From Nitrospirota bacterium (GTDB taxonomy: Bacteria > Nitrospirota > Thermodesulfovibrionia > Thermodesulfovibrionales > UBA6898), in contig JAJXTV010000026.1 of NCBI GenBank assembly GCA_021783515.1, positions 1 through 53,503 on the forward strand: DNA of 53,503 nucleotides, given 5' to 3'. Position 1 is the stretch's first letter. The number at the start of each line of letters is the position of its first letter. Below the pieces are notes generated by a model, which made no database searches, had not been told where the DNA came from, and was given only the letters and a program-made list of their open reading frames with translations. The position numbers were made by a program, and so were the translations under genes. Below are positions 16,308 through 25,770 of this stretch, one piece after another.

Positions 16308-17365
16308 ACCGTCTCGACGAGATAACCGATGCCCTTCGGACGAGGGGCATCGACGGCATCCTCATCTCCGATCTCACGAATGTGCGGTACCTCTCGGACT
16401 TCAGGGGTTCGTCTGCCTGCGTTCTCATTACAGAGAAGAAGCGGCTCTTCTTTACCGATTTCCGCTACGAAGAGCAGGCGGCGAAACAGATCAGGGGGTT
16501 CGAGATATGCATCGAGAAGGAACCAAGACCGCGTCTCATCCTTGAGAAGGCCAAGTCGCTCGGCATCGGGACGCTCGGCTTCGAGGCGTCCGCCTCCTAT
16601 GAGTTCTACCGTTCGCTCCTGCGCAAGGGCCCCCGCATCAAGGCGATCACCAACCTCGTTGAGGACCTTCGCAGGGTAAAAGACGCGAAAGAGACAAGAC
16701 TGATTGCGGCGGCGATCGACCGGGCCGAAAAGGCCCTCACGGACATCAAGCCCCATATCAGGAACGGAGTCACGGAATTGCAGATCGCGGCGAGACTCGA
16801 GGAGCGGCTGAAGGAAAGAGGATGCGCAGCACTGCCTTTTGATATAATAGTTGCGGCCGGCCCGCGCTCGTCGATGCCGCATGCGCGGCCGACGGCCAAG
16901 AAAATTCAGGCAGGCGACCTCGTCGTGGTCGACTGGGGCGGAGAGGCCGACGGCTATTTCTCCGATATGACGAGGACTTTCCTCGTGAGCGGGGGAGCGG
17001 CCGAGAAGAAGAGGGAGATCTACGATACCGTGCTCCGGGCGAACCTCGCGGCGATCGCAGCCGTAAAGAGCGGAGTCAGGGCGCGGCTGATCGACAAAAC
17101 CGCCCGCGGCGTCATACAGGACGCGGGATATGGAGATTTTTTCGGGCACGGCACAGGACACGGCGTCGGGCTGCACGTACACGAACTGCCCCGCATTTCG
17201 AGGCTGGGGAGGGAGTCGGTGAAGACCGGTATGATATTCACGATCGAGCCGGGTATCTACCTGCCCGGTACGGGCGGCGTAAGGATCGAAGACATGGTCC
17301 TCGTACGCGACAAGGGGTGCAAGGTGATGACTTCGCTTCCCAAGGAACTCGAGATATTACATTAG
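16304..17365 (+). CDS. pepP: M24 family Xaa-Pro peptidase
   Basis: 353 residues. N-terminal creatinase-like domain (DGILISDLTNVRYLSDFRGS), then the M24 metal site: VDWGGEADGYFSDMTRTFLVSG (two Asp ligands), FFGHGTGHGVGLHVHELP (His), FTIEPGIYLPG (Glu) and VRIEDMVLV (Glu). All five ligands are present, so an active dimetal aminopeptidase cleaving before proline is expected. Between aroQ and efp. pepQ would be an equally fair name. Confidence 0.9.
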   Translation: MNRLDEITDALRTRGIDGILISDLTNVRYLSDFRGSSACVLITEKKRLFFTDFRYEEQAAKQIRGFEICIEKEPRPRLILEKAKSLGIGTLGFEASASYEFYRSLLRKGPRIKAITNLVEDLRRVKDAKETRLIAAAIDRAEKALTDIKPHIRNGVTELQIAARLEERLKERGCAALPFDIIVAAGPRSSMPHARPTAKKIQAGDLVVVDWGGEADGYFSDMTRTFLVSGGAAEKKREIYDTVLRANLAAIAAVKSGVRARLIDKTARGVIQDAGYGDFFGHGTGHGVGLHVHELPRISRLGRESVKTGMIFTIEPGIYLPGTGGVRIEDMVLVRDKGCKVMTSLPKELEILH

Positions 17366-17383
17366 TTTCAGGAGGAGACGCAG

Positions 17384-17943
17384 GTGATAGCGACATCGGA
17401 TTTCAGAAAAGGCATGAAGATCGAATTCAAGGGCGACCCGTACGAGATTATCGAATTCCAGCATGTGAAGATGGGTCGCGGCGGGGCGAACGTCAAGACG
17501 AAGATGAAGAACATCAGGACGGGCTCCGTGATAGAGGAGACGATACGGTCCGGAGAGAAGTTCCCCCCTCCGGGACTTGAGGAAAAGAAGATGCAGTACC
17601 TCTACGTGCAGGACGAGCATTACTATTTCATGGACCAGGAGACCTTCGAACAACTGCCGCTCGATGCGGCAAAACTCGGCGACGCGCGCCTTTTCCTGAA
17701 GGAAAACACCGAAGTGAAGATCCTCTATTACAAAGGGGAAGCGCTCAACGTCGAACTTCCCACCTTCATCGAACTCGTCGTGGCAAAGACAGACCCCGGG
17801 TTCAAAGGCGACACCGCCTCCGGCGGAGGCAAGCCGGCCACACTCGAGACCGGCGCGGTGGTGAGGGTGCCCTTCCATATCAACGAAGGCGACACCATCA
17901 AGGTGGACACGAGGACATCCGCATATATAGAAAGGGTCAAGTA

Positions 17944-17944
<1 letters not shown>
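17384..17944 (+). CDS. efp: Elongation factor P
   Basis: 186 residues, GTG start at 17384 with GGAGGAG before it. Three OB-like domains as usual; relieves ribosomes stalled at polyproline. The loop tip that carries the modification reads VKMGRGGANVKTK, so residue 32 is Arg and not the Lys of Escherichia or Bacillus. Arg32 is the residue rhamnosylated by EarP in Pseudomonas-type EF-P, but the surrounding MGRGGA wording differs, and no modification gene is in the window. Stop and accB start overlap by one base. Confidence 0.94.
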
Positions 17945-18374
<430 letters not shown>

Positions 18375-18378
<4 letters not shown>

Positions 18379-19739
18379 AACTGTTCAGAAAGATCCTTAT
18401 CGCCAACCGCGGAGAGATCGCGGTCAGGATCATACGGGCCTGCAAGGAGCTCGGCATCCGGACCGTCGCCGTTTACTCCGACGCGGACAAGGACTCGCTG
18501 CACACAAAACTCGCCGATGAGTCGATCTGCATCGGGCCGGCAAGCTCTGCCCAGAGTTATAACAATATCCCGAGCATCCTCACCTCGGCCGAGATCACCG
18601 ATTCCGAGGCGATCCACCCCGGGTACGGGTTTCTTTCGGAAAATCCCCATTTCGCCGAGGCGTGCCTGACGTCCGGTATCACCTTCATCGGCCCGTCTCC
18701 CGAATCGATCAGGCTCGGCGGCGACAAGGCACGGGCGAGACAGGTTATGAGGCGCCGGGGCGTGCCGGTGGTCCCCGGCAGCGAGGGAGCGGTCGTTTCG
18801 GAGGAGGCGGCGATGAAGACCGCCAAAAAGATCGGGTTCCCGGTGATCATCAAGGCCTCGGCGGGAGGAGGAGGCAGAGGGATGCGGATCGCAAAGTCGG
18901 AGGAAGAGCTCGACAAGCTCTACTTCATGGCCCAGCGCGAAGCGCTCACCGCCTTCGGCAACGGGGAACTCTATGTCGAAAAATATATCCCTGCGATGAG
19001 GCATATCGAGGTCCAGATCATCGCCGACTCGAAAGGCAACTTCCTTCACCTGGGCGAACGGGATTGTTCAATCCAGCGGAGGCACCAGAAGCTCGTCGAG
19101 GAATCTCCCTCCCCCGTCTCGACCGAAAAATTCAGGAAGAAGCTGGGCGAATACGCCATCAAGGCGGCCCGGGCGATCAAGTACAAAAACGCCGGCACCG
19201 TCGAATTCATCGTCGATCCTGAGGGGAACGTCTATTTCATGGAGATGAATACCCGGCTCCAGGTCGAACATCCCGTGACCGAATACGTCACGGGGATGGA
19301 TATCGTGAAGGAACAGATCAGGATCGCAGCCGGGTTCCCCCTCGAGATGAAGCAGACACAGATCAGGATTTCCGGTCATGCGATAGAATGCCGGATCAAC
19401 GCGGAGGACCCGGATCGGTTCATCCCCTGCCCGGGAAAGATCTCCTTCCTTTCCCTGCCGGGCGGACCGGGCGTACGGGTCGACACGGCCGCGTACTGCG
19501 GCTGCGTCATCCCCTCGCACTACGACTCCCTCGTGGCGAAACTGGTCGTCCACGGGAGGGACCGGTCGGAGGCGATCTCCCGGATGAAGCGCGCCCTCGA
19601 TGAATTCATCATCGAGGGGATCAAGACGACGATCCCCTTTCATAAAAGGGTGCTGAACGACCCCGAATTCTTCAACGGCAACTTCAACACCAACTTCATC
19701 GAAAAATTCAACGCGCCGGTCATCGCCGCAGACAAATAG
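18375..19739 (+). CDS. accC: Biotin carboxylase
   Basis: 454 residues, full length. [22 protein letters not shown] at the start, [10 protein letters not shown], the ATP-grasp glycine loop [33 protein letters not shown], and [16 protein letters not shown]. All catalytic parts look intact. It carboxylates biotin on AccB with ATP and bicarbonate. The high similarity of this type to the biotin carboxylase subunit of pyruvate carboxylase is noted, but the tight accB link favours acetyl-CoA carboxylase. Confidence 0.94.
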
Positions 19740-19743
19740 CGGT

Positions 19744-20793
19744 ATGCCGTTCGGCGACTCACCCCGGCAGCCCGCTTTTGGACGGGGCACTGCCCCGCCG
19801 GCCGCGCGAATTATTGCCTTTACGGCGCTCTCGATTTTGCTGATGACCTGCCTGCCTGCGCGTCGGCCAGCCTTTGCAGGAGACGGCCTCGCCGTCGCAC
19901 AGTCCCAGTTTTCGGCCGGGGCCTATGCCTCAGCGGTCGGAACGCTGAAGGAGATCACCCTGCGTCATCCCGATGACGCCGCGGCGCACTTTCTCGCGGG
20001 ACGGTGCTACTACGAAATCCACGATTACGACAACGCCATAGCCGAGGCATTGCTCAGCGTCGAGTTCTCCCCCGACAACTCACTCTATCATCAATGGCTC
20101 GGTCGCGCCTACGGCGGAAAGGCCGACAGGGAAAAGAGTTTCCTTCTCGCGCGAAAAGTAAGGAAAGAACTGGAAGAGGCGGTGGCGCTGGACCCCACGA
20201 ATGTCAGCGCCCGGCGGGACCTGCAGCGCTTCTACATGGACGCTCCATGGATTGTCGGCGGAAGCCGGGACAAGGCGCTCGGGATGGTCAATGCGATTAA
20301 GGAAATAGATCCCGTCGAAGGCCGCCTGGCCCGGGCCGACTACTCCCTGCATTCGCTCAACGATATAGCCGGGGCCGACAAAGAATACCGGGGCGTGCTT
20401 GCGATGGAAAACGGACGGGCCGGACCGTATTTCGAGGCGGCGGAGTTTTACGCCGGGAGGGAAGATGCTCCCGCCCTGGAGAAGGCATTGAAAGCTGCGG
20501 CGAAGGCAGCCCCCTCTGACTTGCGGCTTTTTTACTACCGGGGCGTGGCGTGCGTGGTTGCGGGCGGGCCTCCTCATGATGCGGAAAGGGCGCTTCGGGA
20601 GTATCTCGCAGCCCCGCAACGGAGCGATTGGCCGTCTCATACAGACGCGAGGCAGTGGCTGGGGCGACTTCTGGAAAGTGAGGGCAGACTAGCCGACGCG
20701 GCGGCAGAGTATCGCAAGGCGCTGGCGGAAGATCCCTCCCGAGGCGGAACGCGCGCCAGGCTCGAGCGCCTCGATGAGTCGCTGAAACGCTGA
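19744..20793 (+). CDS. Exported TPR protein
   Basis: 349 residues. An N-terminal hydrophobic segment (IIAFTALSILLMTCLPA, then PAFAG) looks like a signal peptide after a long basic n-region, so the real start may be a later codon. The rest is helical repeats: AQSQFSAGAYASAVGTLKEI, AAHFLAGRCYYEIHDYDNAI, HQWLGRAYGGKADREKSF, and at the end RQWLGRLLESEGRLADAAAEY. Resembles periplasmic TPR proteins of unknown role; the central part (DLQRFYMDAPWIVGGSRDKAL) is characteristic of one such family. Begins four bases after accC. Confidence 0.75.
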   Translation: MPFGDSPRQPAFGRGTAPPAARIIAFTALSILLMTCLPARRPAFAGDGLAVAQSQFSAGAYASAVGTLKEITLRHPDDAAAHFLAGRCYYEIHDYDNAIAEALLSVEFSPDNSLYHQWLGRAYGGKADREKSFLLARKVRKELEEAVALDPTNVSARRDLQRFYMDAPWIVGGSRDKALGMVNAIKEIDPVEGRLARADYSLHSLNDIAGADKEYRGVLAMENGRAGPYFEAAEFYAGREDAPALEKALKAAAKAAPSDLRLFYYRGVACVVAGGPPHDAERALREYLAAPQRSDWPSHTDARQWLGRLLESEGRLADAAAEYRKALAEDPSRGGTRARLERLDESLKR

Positions 20794-20886
20794 GTGCCCG
20801 TCCGGCTTCGTCTCGACGATTTGTGCGCATGTAGGGTAAAATGAATTGCCTCGGCTTGCCGCCCTGGCAGTGAGGAAATAGTGTCA

Positions 20887-21534
20887 ATGTACATGAACGG
20901 ATTATGTTTCATCACCGACCGGGACTCCTGCAGCGTTCCTGTCTATGAAGCGGCGTTTGCCGTCCTGAAGGCCGGCGTCACCTTCATACAATACAGGAGG
21001 AAGGAAGGCAGCCGTCGGGAAATATACGAGGAGGCGGTCAAGTTCAGGAAACTCACGCGCCACTTCAATGCCACGTTCATAGTGAACGACCACGCGGACA
21101 TCGCCCTTGCCGTCGATGCCGACGGCGTCCACCTCGGGCAGGAGGACCTCCCCCTGAAGGAGGCCCGCAGGATCATGGGAAAGAAGCTCGTCGGGATCTC
21201 CACGCATGACCTTTCCCAGGCCAGGGAGGCGGAGGCGGGCGGCGCGGACTATATCGGGTTCGGCCCGCTCTTTCATACCGCCACGAAGGACGCCGGGACG
21301 CCCAGGGGCGCTGAAGCTCTGGCGGAGATCTGCCGGAATGTGGCCATTCCCGTAGTGGCGATCGGCGGAATAACGCCCGCCACACTCGGGGCCGTGGTGG
21401 ATGCCGGCGCCGATGCGGTTGCAGTGGCCTCGGCGCTCTGCAGGGGCGACGCTACCGCAAATGCTGTACAGTTCGTCGATCTTCTGAAGACGATGCAGGG
21501 TTCACACACTATAGACAAGAGAGGTGCGGAATGA
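20887..21534 (+). CDS. thiE: Thiamine-phosphate synthase
   Basis: 215 residues from ATG 20887 (a GTG lies six bases earlier). TIM-barrel family marks: FIQYRRKEGSRRE, FIVNDHADIALAVDADGVHLGQEDLP, VGISTHDLSQAREAEAGGADYIGFGPLFHTATKDAG and VAIGGITPATLGAVVDAGADAVAVAS. Joins HMP-pyrophosphate and THZ-phosphate. The phosphate loop and Asp/Lys residues look intact. Overlaps the next gene by four bases; no other thiamine gene nearby. Confidence 0.92.
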   Translation: MYMNGLCFITDRDSCSVPVYEAAFAVLKAGVTFIQYRRKEGSRREIYEEAVKFRKLTRHFNATFIVNDHADIALAVDADGVHLGQEDLPLKEARRIMGKKLVGISTHDLSQAREAEAGGADYIGFGPLFHTATKDAGTPRGAEALAEICRNVAIPVVAIGGITPATLGAVVDAGADAVAVASALCRGDATANAVQFVDLLKTMQGSHTIDKRGAE

Positions 21535-22646
21535 AAAGACAGCTTTTCGTGGCGCTGCTGATCGCAGCGGTCGCGGTCGCAGCAGTCGGGTGCAAGAAGA
21601 AGACCGACGCGGTGCAGATCGGCGTAGCCGGCCCTATGACCGGCGACCAGTCCAAGATGGGCATGGACTTCAGAAACGGCGTGGCGCTGGCGGTCGACGA
21701 ATGGAACAGCCGGGGCGGAGTGCTCGGCAAAAAGATTGAAGTAGTGATTGGCGACGACCAGCACGATCCGAAGCAGGCGGTCTCCGTCGCCAACAAACTG
21801 GTCAACGACGGGGTGGTCGGCGTCATCGGCCATTTCAATTCGAGCTGCTCGATCCCGGCCTCCGACATCTATCACCGGGCGGAAATCCCAATGATCTCGC
21901 CCGGGTCTACCAATCCGCAGTTCACCGAGAAAGGCTATGACAACGTCTTCCGGGTATGCGGAAGAGACGACCAGCAGGGGAGAGTGGGCGCCCGGTTCGT
22001 CGCCGAGCGGCTGAAGCTCAAGAGAGTCGCCGTCATCCACGACAAGACGACCTACGGTCAGGGACTCGCCGACGAGTTCAAAAAGGCGCTGGGAGGAGAA
22101 GTGGAAGTCGTCTATTACGGAGGGATCGTCCAGGGCGACAAGGATTTCAAGAGCGTGCTCACCTCGATCCGGGAGAAGAACCCCCAGCTGATCTTCTTCG
22201 GCGGCATTTACCCGGAGGCCGGTCTTCTCGTAAGGCAGTCCAGGGAGCTGGGCATCAAGGCGCCCTTCATGAGCGGAGACGGCACGATCGACCCGAAGTT
22301 TATCGAGATCGCCGGCGCCAGGGCGGCAGAGGGAACGTATCTTACGTTCAGTCCCGACCCCAACAACATCCCGACCGCAAAGGACTTCATCAGAAACTAT
22401 ACCGCAAAGTTCGGCCAGATAGGGCCGTACTCGATCTATGCCTACGATGCGGCAAATATCCTTTTGAACGCCATCAGGGAAGCGAACACTACCGCGGGCA
22501 AGGCGATCACGGCACAGCTCCACTCCGGGGAATTCAGCGGCGCGACCGGAACGATCAGGTTTGATTCCAAGGGGGACGTCACCGCCGCGCCATACGTCGT
22601 CTGGATTACAAAAAACGGGAACTTCGAGGAATACTGGAAGCCCTAA
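21531..22646 (+). CDS. livK: Branched-chain amino-acid ABC transporter substrate-binding lipoprotein
   Basis: 371 residues. Lipoprotein signal (FVALLIAAVAVAAVGC, Cys 21 in a VGC lipobox). A Leu/Ile/Val-binding type periplasmic domain follows: VQIGVAGPMTGDQSKMGMDFRNGVALAVDEWN, VGVIGHFNSSCSIPASDIY, VFRVCGRDDQQG, and ending VVWITKNGNFEEYW. Binds branched-chain amino acids or a related ligand for an ABC permease that is not encoded in the window; the orphan state leaves the ligand open. Followed by a strong hairpin terminator at 22725-22755. Confidence 0.85.
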   Translation: MKRQLFVALLIAAVAVAAVGCKKKTDAVQIGVAGPMTGDQSKMGMDFRNGVALAVDEWNSRGGVLGKKIEVVIGDDQHDPKQAVSVANKLVNDGVVGVIGHFNSSCSIPASDIYHRAEIPMISPGSTNPQFTEKGYDNVFRVCGRDDQQGRVGARFVAERLKLKRVAVIHDKTTYGQGLADEFKKALGGEVEVVYYGGIVQGDKDFKSVLTSIREKNPQLIFFGGIYPEAGLLVRQSRELGIKAPFMSGDGTIDPKFIEIAGARAAEGTYLTFSPDPNNIPTAKDFIRNYTAKFGQIGPYSIYAYDAANILLNAIREANTTAGKAITAQLHSGEFSGATGTIRFDSKGDVTAAPYVVWITKNGNFEEYWKP

Positions 22647-22724
22647 GAGAAACCTTCAGGATTGACGAACAGGCGCCATAAAGGGGAATGCTTTTCTCCT
22701 GAGCATCCTCGGCGCATAAATAAG

Positions 22725-22756
22725 GGCCGGAGGGGATGTTTTCCCTCCGGCCCTGT
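22725..22756. terminator. GC-rich hairpin between convergent genes
   Basis: AGGGCCGGAGGG, loop GATGTTTT, CCCTCCGGCCCT: a perfect 12-bp stem between the end of the binding-protein gene and the convergent H1-like/SWIB gene. T-rich bases on both sides are modest, so a bidirectional terminator is likely but not certain for both strands. Confidence 0.75.
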
Positions 22757-22774
22757 GTATTTCTCCTGCTTCCC

Positions 22775-23179
22775 TTAGCTGAGGTGCTTGTTGACCAGTT
22801 TGGTCATCTCGAACATCGATACCTGCTTCTTCCCGCCGAAAACGGCTACAAGGTTTGCATCGGCATTGATGTTCCTTTTGTTCTTCGCATCCTGAAGCTT
22901 GTTCTTCTTGATGTAGTCCCAGAGCTTCTTGGTGATCTCTGTCCTCGGAAGCGGCTTGCCGCCCACGATCTTCGAGAGCGCCTCGCTCGGCTGCATCGCC
23001 TTCATGAACGCGGGATTGGGGGTCCTCTTCTTCTTTACCACCTTCTTCGCGGGCGCAGCTTTCTTGGCCGGCTTCTTCGCCGCCGTCTTTTTCGCTGTCG
23101 TCTTCGCCGCCGTCGCCTTCTTCGCAGGTGCTGCCTTCTTCACCGGCTTCTTCGTCGCTGTCTTCCCCTTTACTGCCAT
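22775..23179 (-). CDS. Histone H1-like/SWIB domain fusion protein
   Basis: 134 residues. The first 53 are a low-complexity Lys/Ala/Pro tail (repeats of KKAAPAKK and AAKK type) as in bacterial histone H1-like proteins. After KRTPNPAFMKAMQPSEALS comes an SWIB/MDM2 domain (VGGKPLPRTEITKKLWDYIKKNKLQD, ending FEMTKLVNKHLS). The basic tail should bind DNA nonspecifically; the SWIB fold in eukaryotes joins remodelling complexes and its bacterial role is unknown. Start at ATG 23179 with AAGGAGG upstream. Known in Chlamydiae as separate parts, and in some Deltaproteobacteria/Nitrospirota as this fusion. Confidence 0.85.
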   Translation of the reverse strand: MAVKGKTATKKPVKKAAPAKKATAAKTTAKKTAAKKPAKKAAPAKKVVKKKRTPNPAFMKAMQPSEALSKIVGGKPLPRTEITKKLWDYIKKNKLQDAKNKRNINADANLVAVFGGKKQVSMFEMTKLVNKHLS

Positions 23180-23297
23180 CATTGTCCTCCTTGCTGAGAT
23201 CGGTATCGATTTCTGCTCCCCGTATCGAGGCGCACTTGCATAGAATTATACAACAAACGTCAATGAAAATCTTCAAAAAATCACGTTTCCGCTGCAG

Positions 23298-23326
23298 TTG
23301 CCAACCTCCCCTTTCTGTGCTATAAA
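23298..23326 (+). promoter_or_regulatory. Sigma-70 type promoter of the sulfite-oxidase-like operon
   Basis: TTGCCA (23298-23303), a 17-base spacer, then TATAAA (23321-23326), about 20 bases upstream of the ATG with AAGGAGG between. Both hexamers are one base off consensus. Confidence 0.7.
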
Positions 23327-23346
23327 GGAGCAAGGAGGACACGGCC

Positions 23347-24537
23347 ATGATCTCTCGCAATCTTTCCCGCAGAAATTTCCTCAGGGCAGCAGGAGCGGTC
23401 ACCGCATTGACGGCGGTGGGGGGCTTCCCCGCAGACCTTTTCGCGTACAAACGGAGGATGGCGAAGTTTCCGGAAAAGACCGATCTGATTCTTCTCACCT
23501 CGCGGCCGCCGCAGCTCGAAACGCCGCTTTCGTATTTCAGGGAGATGATCACCCCGAACGAGGCTCTCTTCGTCAGGTGGCACATCTCCGGCGTCCCGAC
23601 CTCGATAGACCTCAGCGAATGGAGGCTTAAGGTGGGCGGCAACACCGAAAAGGAACTCGAACTTTCGATGGCCGACCTCAAGAAATTCGAAAAGGTCACC
23701 TTCACCGCGGTCATCCAGTGCTCTGGCAACGGACGGAGTCTCTTCGCCCCCCCTGTCGCTGGAGGCGAATGGGGCGACGGGGCTATGGGCAACGTCACAT
23801 GGACCGGGGCAAGGTTACGGGACATTTTAAATTCCGCCGGGCTGAAGGCAGGCACGGTCGACGTCTCCTTTAACGGGCTCGATAAACCGCCTCTACCTAC
23901 CGTCCCTGACCTTGTCAAGAGCCTGCCCGCAGATAAGGCCATGGAAGAGGACCTCATCGTCGCATACGAGATGAACGGCAAACCGCTCACGATGCTGAAC
24001 GGGTTTCCGGCGAGGCTTATAGTCCCGGGCTGGTATGCCACCTATTGGGTAAAGTCTCTCAGCGACATCACTGTGCTGTCAAAACCCTTTGAGGGCTTCT
24101 GGGTTAAGACAGCATACCGCATCCCCGAGACCGACTGCGGCTGCATACCCCCGGGGACCACGCCGAAGAAGACGGTACCGATAAACCGGATGACTACCAG
24201 GTCGCTGATTATCGACCCATCCGGTTCTTCCGGACTCACACTAAACAAACCGGTCGCGATCATGGGCGTCGCCTTCTCGGGCGGACGGGGCGTACAGGAC
24301 GTGCTCGTTTCGGTCGACGGAGGAAAGAGATGGGAGGAAACGCGGCTGGGTGCAGACAAGGGCAAGTATTCCTGGCGACAGTTCTTCTACGAATGGAGGC
24401 CGACAAAGCCGGGCAGATATGACTTGATGGCGCGCGCCACCGACACGATCGGCGAATCGCAGCCATTCGAGGGCCTCTGGAACCCGGCCGGCTACCTCTG
24501 GAACAAAGTAGAAAAAACCGAAGTCGTGGTGAAATAG
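23347..24537 (+). CDS. Molybdopterin sulfite-oxidase-family protein
   Basis: 396 residues. Tat signal SRRNFLRAAGAVTALTAVGG, so exported folded with its cofactor. Sulfite oxidase core: VRWHISG, Moco-binding Cys125 in IQCSGNGRS, GFPARLIVPGWYATYWVK, then the C-terminal Mo-co dimerisation domain (AFSGGRGVQDVLVSVDGGKRW, WRPTKPGRYDLMARATDT). Resembles SorA/SoxC and similar sulfite or unknown-substrate dehydrogenases. The next gene encodes a monohaem cytochrome c, as in SorAB, so electrons likely go there. Whether sulfite is the substrate in this organism is inference. Confidence 0.85.
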   Translation: MISRNLSRRNFLRAAGAVTALTAVGGFPADLFAYKRRMAKFPEKTDLILLTSRPPQLETPLSYFREMITPNEALFVRWHISGVPTSIDLSEWRLKVGGNTEKELELSMADLKKFEKVTFTAVIQCSGNGRSLFAPPVAGGEWGDGAMGNVTWTGARLRDILNSAGLKAGTVDVSFNGLDKPPLPTVPDLVKSLPADKAMEEDLIVAYEMNGKPLTMLNGFPARLIVPGWYATYWVKSLSDITVLSKPFEGFWVKTAYRIPETDCGCIPPGTTPKKTVPINRMTTRSLIIDPSGSSGLTLNKPVAIMGVAFSGGRGVQDVLVSVDGGKRWEETRLGADKGKYSWRQFFYEWRPTKPGRYDLMARATDTIGESQPFEGLWNPAGYLWNKVEKTEVVVK

Positions 24538-24545
24538 GAGGGGCC

Positions 24546-24869
24546 ATGAATAAACTCATTATTCTGTCGCTCTTGCTCGCAGTCGCCGGGTTAGCGTATG
24601 CGGCAGAGAAAGACGCCGTGCACTCTATCGCGATTCCCGTGGTCAGGACCGAGTTGAAGGCCGGTGAAGGCATGGATACGACCGGGAAGTATTGCTCGAT
24701 CTGCCACAGCCTCGACTACATCACCATGCAGCCGGAATTTCCGAAGGCCACATGGACTGTAGAAGTAAACAAGATGATAAAGGTAATGGGTGCGCCGATA
24801 CCCGAAAAGGATGCGCAGACGATCATCGACTATCTCGCGGCCCAATACGGGACGGGGAACAAACCATGA
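24546..24869 (+). CDS. Monohaem cytochrome c, SorB-like
   Basis: 107 residues with a signal peptide (LIILSLLLAVAGLAYA) and one haem site, CSICH at 50-54, followed by LDYITMQPEF and a distal Met around VNKMIKVMGAPI. Periplasmic electron carrier for the upstream molybdoenzyme (8 bases away, same operon). The pairing mirrors SorA-SorB. Confidence 0.85.
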   Translation: MNKLIILSLLLAVAGLAYAAEKDAVHSIAIPVVRTELKAGEGMDTTGKYCSICHSLDYITMQPEFPKATWTVEVNKMIKVMGAPIPEKDAQTIIDYLAAQYGTGNKP

Positions 24870-24909
24870 TGTTCGGCAACAGGCTCCGTCAGATCCCCTG
24901 GAGGAAACA

Positions 24910-25542
24910 TTGAATATCGCAGTCATAGGATCAGGCAGAATGGGAAGCGGTCTCGGCACGATATGGGCGCACAAGGGGCACCACGTTTTTTTCAGCTTTT
25001 CACGCGACCCCAGAAAGCTCGGCACCCTCGCAAACGTGACTCCGCATTGTCGCGCCGGTTCGCCTTCCGAAGCGGCCGCCTCAAGCGAGATAGTGCTGTT
25101 GTCGGTCGGCTGGGCGATGGTAGATGAAGCGCTGAAGGCAACGGGCGGCCTGGACGGGAAGGTCCTCATCGACTGTACCAATCCGCTGAAGCCGGACCTG
25201 AGCGGACTCGCCGTCGGCCTTGAGACGTCTGCGGCCGAAGAAATCCAGGCCCGCGTCTCCGGCGCAAGGGTGGTCAAGGCGTTCAATACCGTCTTTGCCG
25301 AGGTTTACCATTCCGAGACGCGACTCTTCGGATCGCGCAGACCGACGATGCTCTTCTGCGGCAACGACCCCGGCGCAAAATCCACAGTGTCGAAACTTAT
25401 CATCGAGACCGGGTTCGAACCGGTGGATGCCGGCCCTCTCTCCTCCGCGAGATATCTCGAACCGCTTGCGATGCTCATGGTCCAGCTCGGCCGCAAACAG
25501 GGGCTGGGCACGAACATCGCGCTCAATCTGATTCATCGCTGA
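24910..25542 (+). CDS. F420-dependent NADP reductase-like oxidoreductase
   Basis: 210 residues from TTG 24910, preceded by GGAGGAAACA; the frame extends further upstream but only this start gives the Rossmann fold at the N-terminus (NIAVIGSGRMGSGLGTIWA). Further marks: VLIDCTNPLKPDLSGL, ARVVKAFNTVFAEVYH, FCGNDPGAKSTVSKLI and VDAGPLSSARYLEPLA. The family (NADP oxidoreductase, coenzyme F420-dependent type) includes many members that do not use F420, and F420 synthesis is not shown here, so the acceptor is open. 40 bases after the cytochrome and may belong to the same transcript. Confidence 0.8.
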   Translation: MNIAVIGSGRMGSGLGTIWAHKGHHVFFSFSRDPRKLGTLANVTPHCRAGSPSEAAASSEIVLLSVGWAMVDEALKATGGLDGKVLIDCTNPLKPDLSGLAVGLETSAAEEIQARVSGARVVKAFNTVFAEVYHSETRLFGSRRPTMLFCGNDPGAKSTVSKLIIETGFEPVDAGPLSSARYLEPLAMLMVQLGRKQGLGTNIALNLIHR

Positions 25543-25695
25543 GGCAGACTTTTCGCATATGATGCGGCCGCAAAGCAGGTCTTTGGGCGGGACCACGGTC
25601 CTGTTCGGCGGTAAGGTTTTCCTTCCGGCTTTTTACGGGCCTCCCGGGTATCTTCATTCCGCCCTCCCCCCCTTGCCGGTGTCGGCCGTGAGAGG

Positions 25696-25724
25696 GTTAA
25701 TCGGCCCCGATCCTGGTGTATAAT
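25696..25724 (+). promoter_or_regulatory. Putative promoter of the P-type ATPase gene
   Basis: A perfect TATAAT at 25719-25724 with a weak GTTAAT 17 bases upstream; start codon 47 bases downstream. The only clear sigma-70-like pair in this 228-base gap. Confidence 0.55.
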
Positions 25725-25770
25725 ATCCCATTCTCGATTCCGTATTCTCTTCTTTATCGAACAGGGGGAC

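Noticed and set aside
22656-24041. 461-residue minus-strand frame across the H1-like gene and the sulfite-oxidase gene
   Set aside because: It covers two genes with clear motifs in other frames, and its low-complexity acidic part is just the frame shadow of the Lys/Ala-rich tail.
25405-25425. GGTTCGAACC-like sequence as a tRNA T-arm
   Set aside because: It lies inside a clear coding frame with no matching acceptor or anticodon arms; no tRNA was found in the window.
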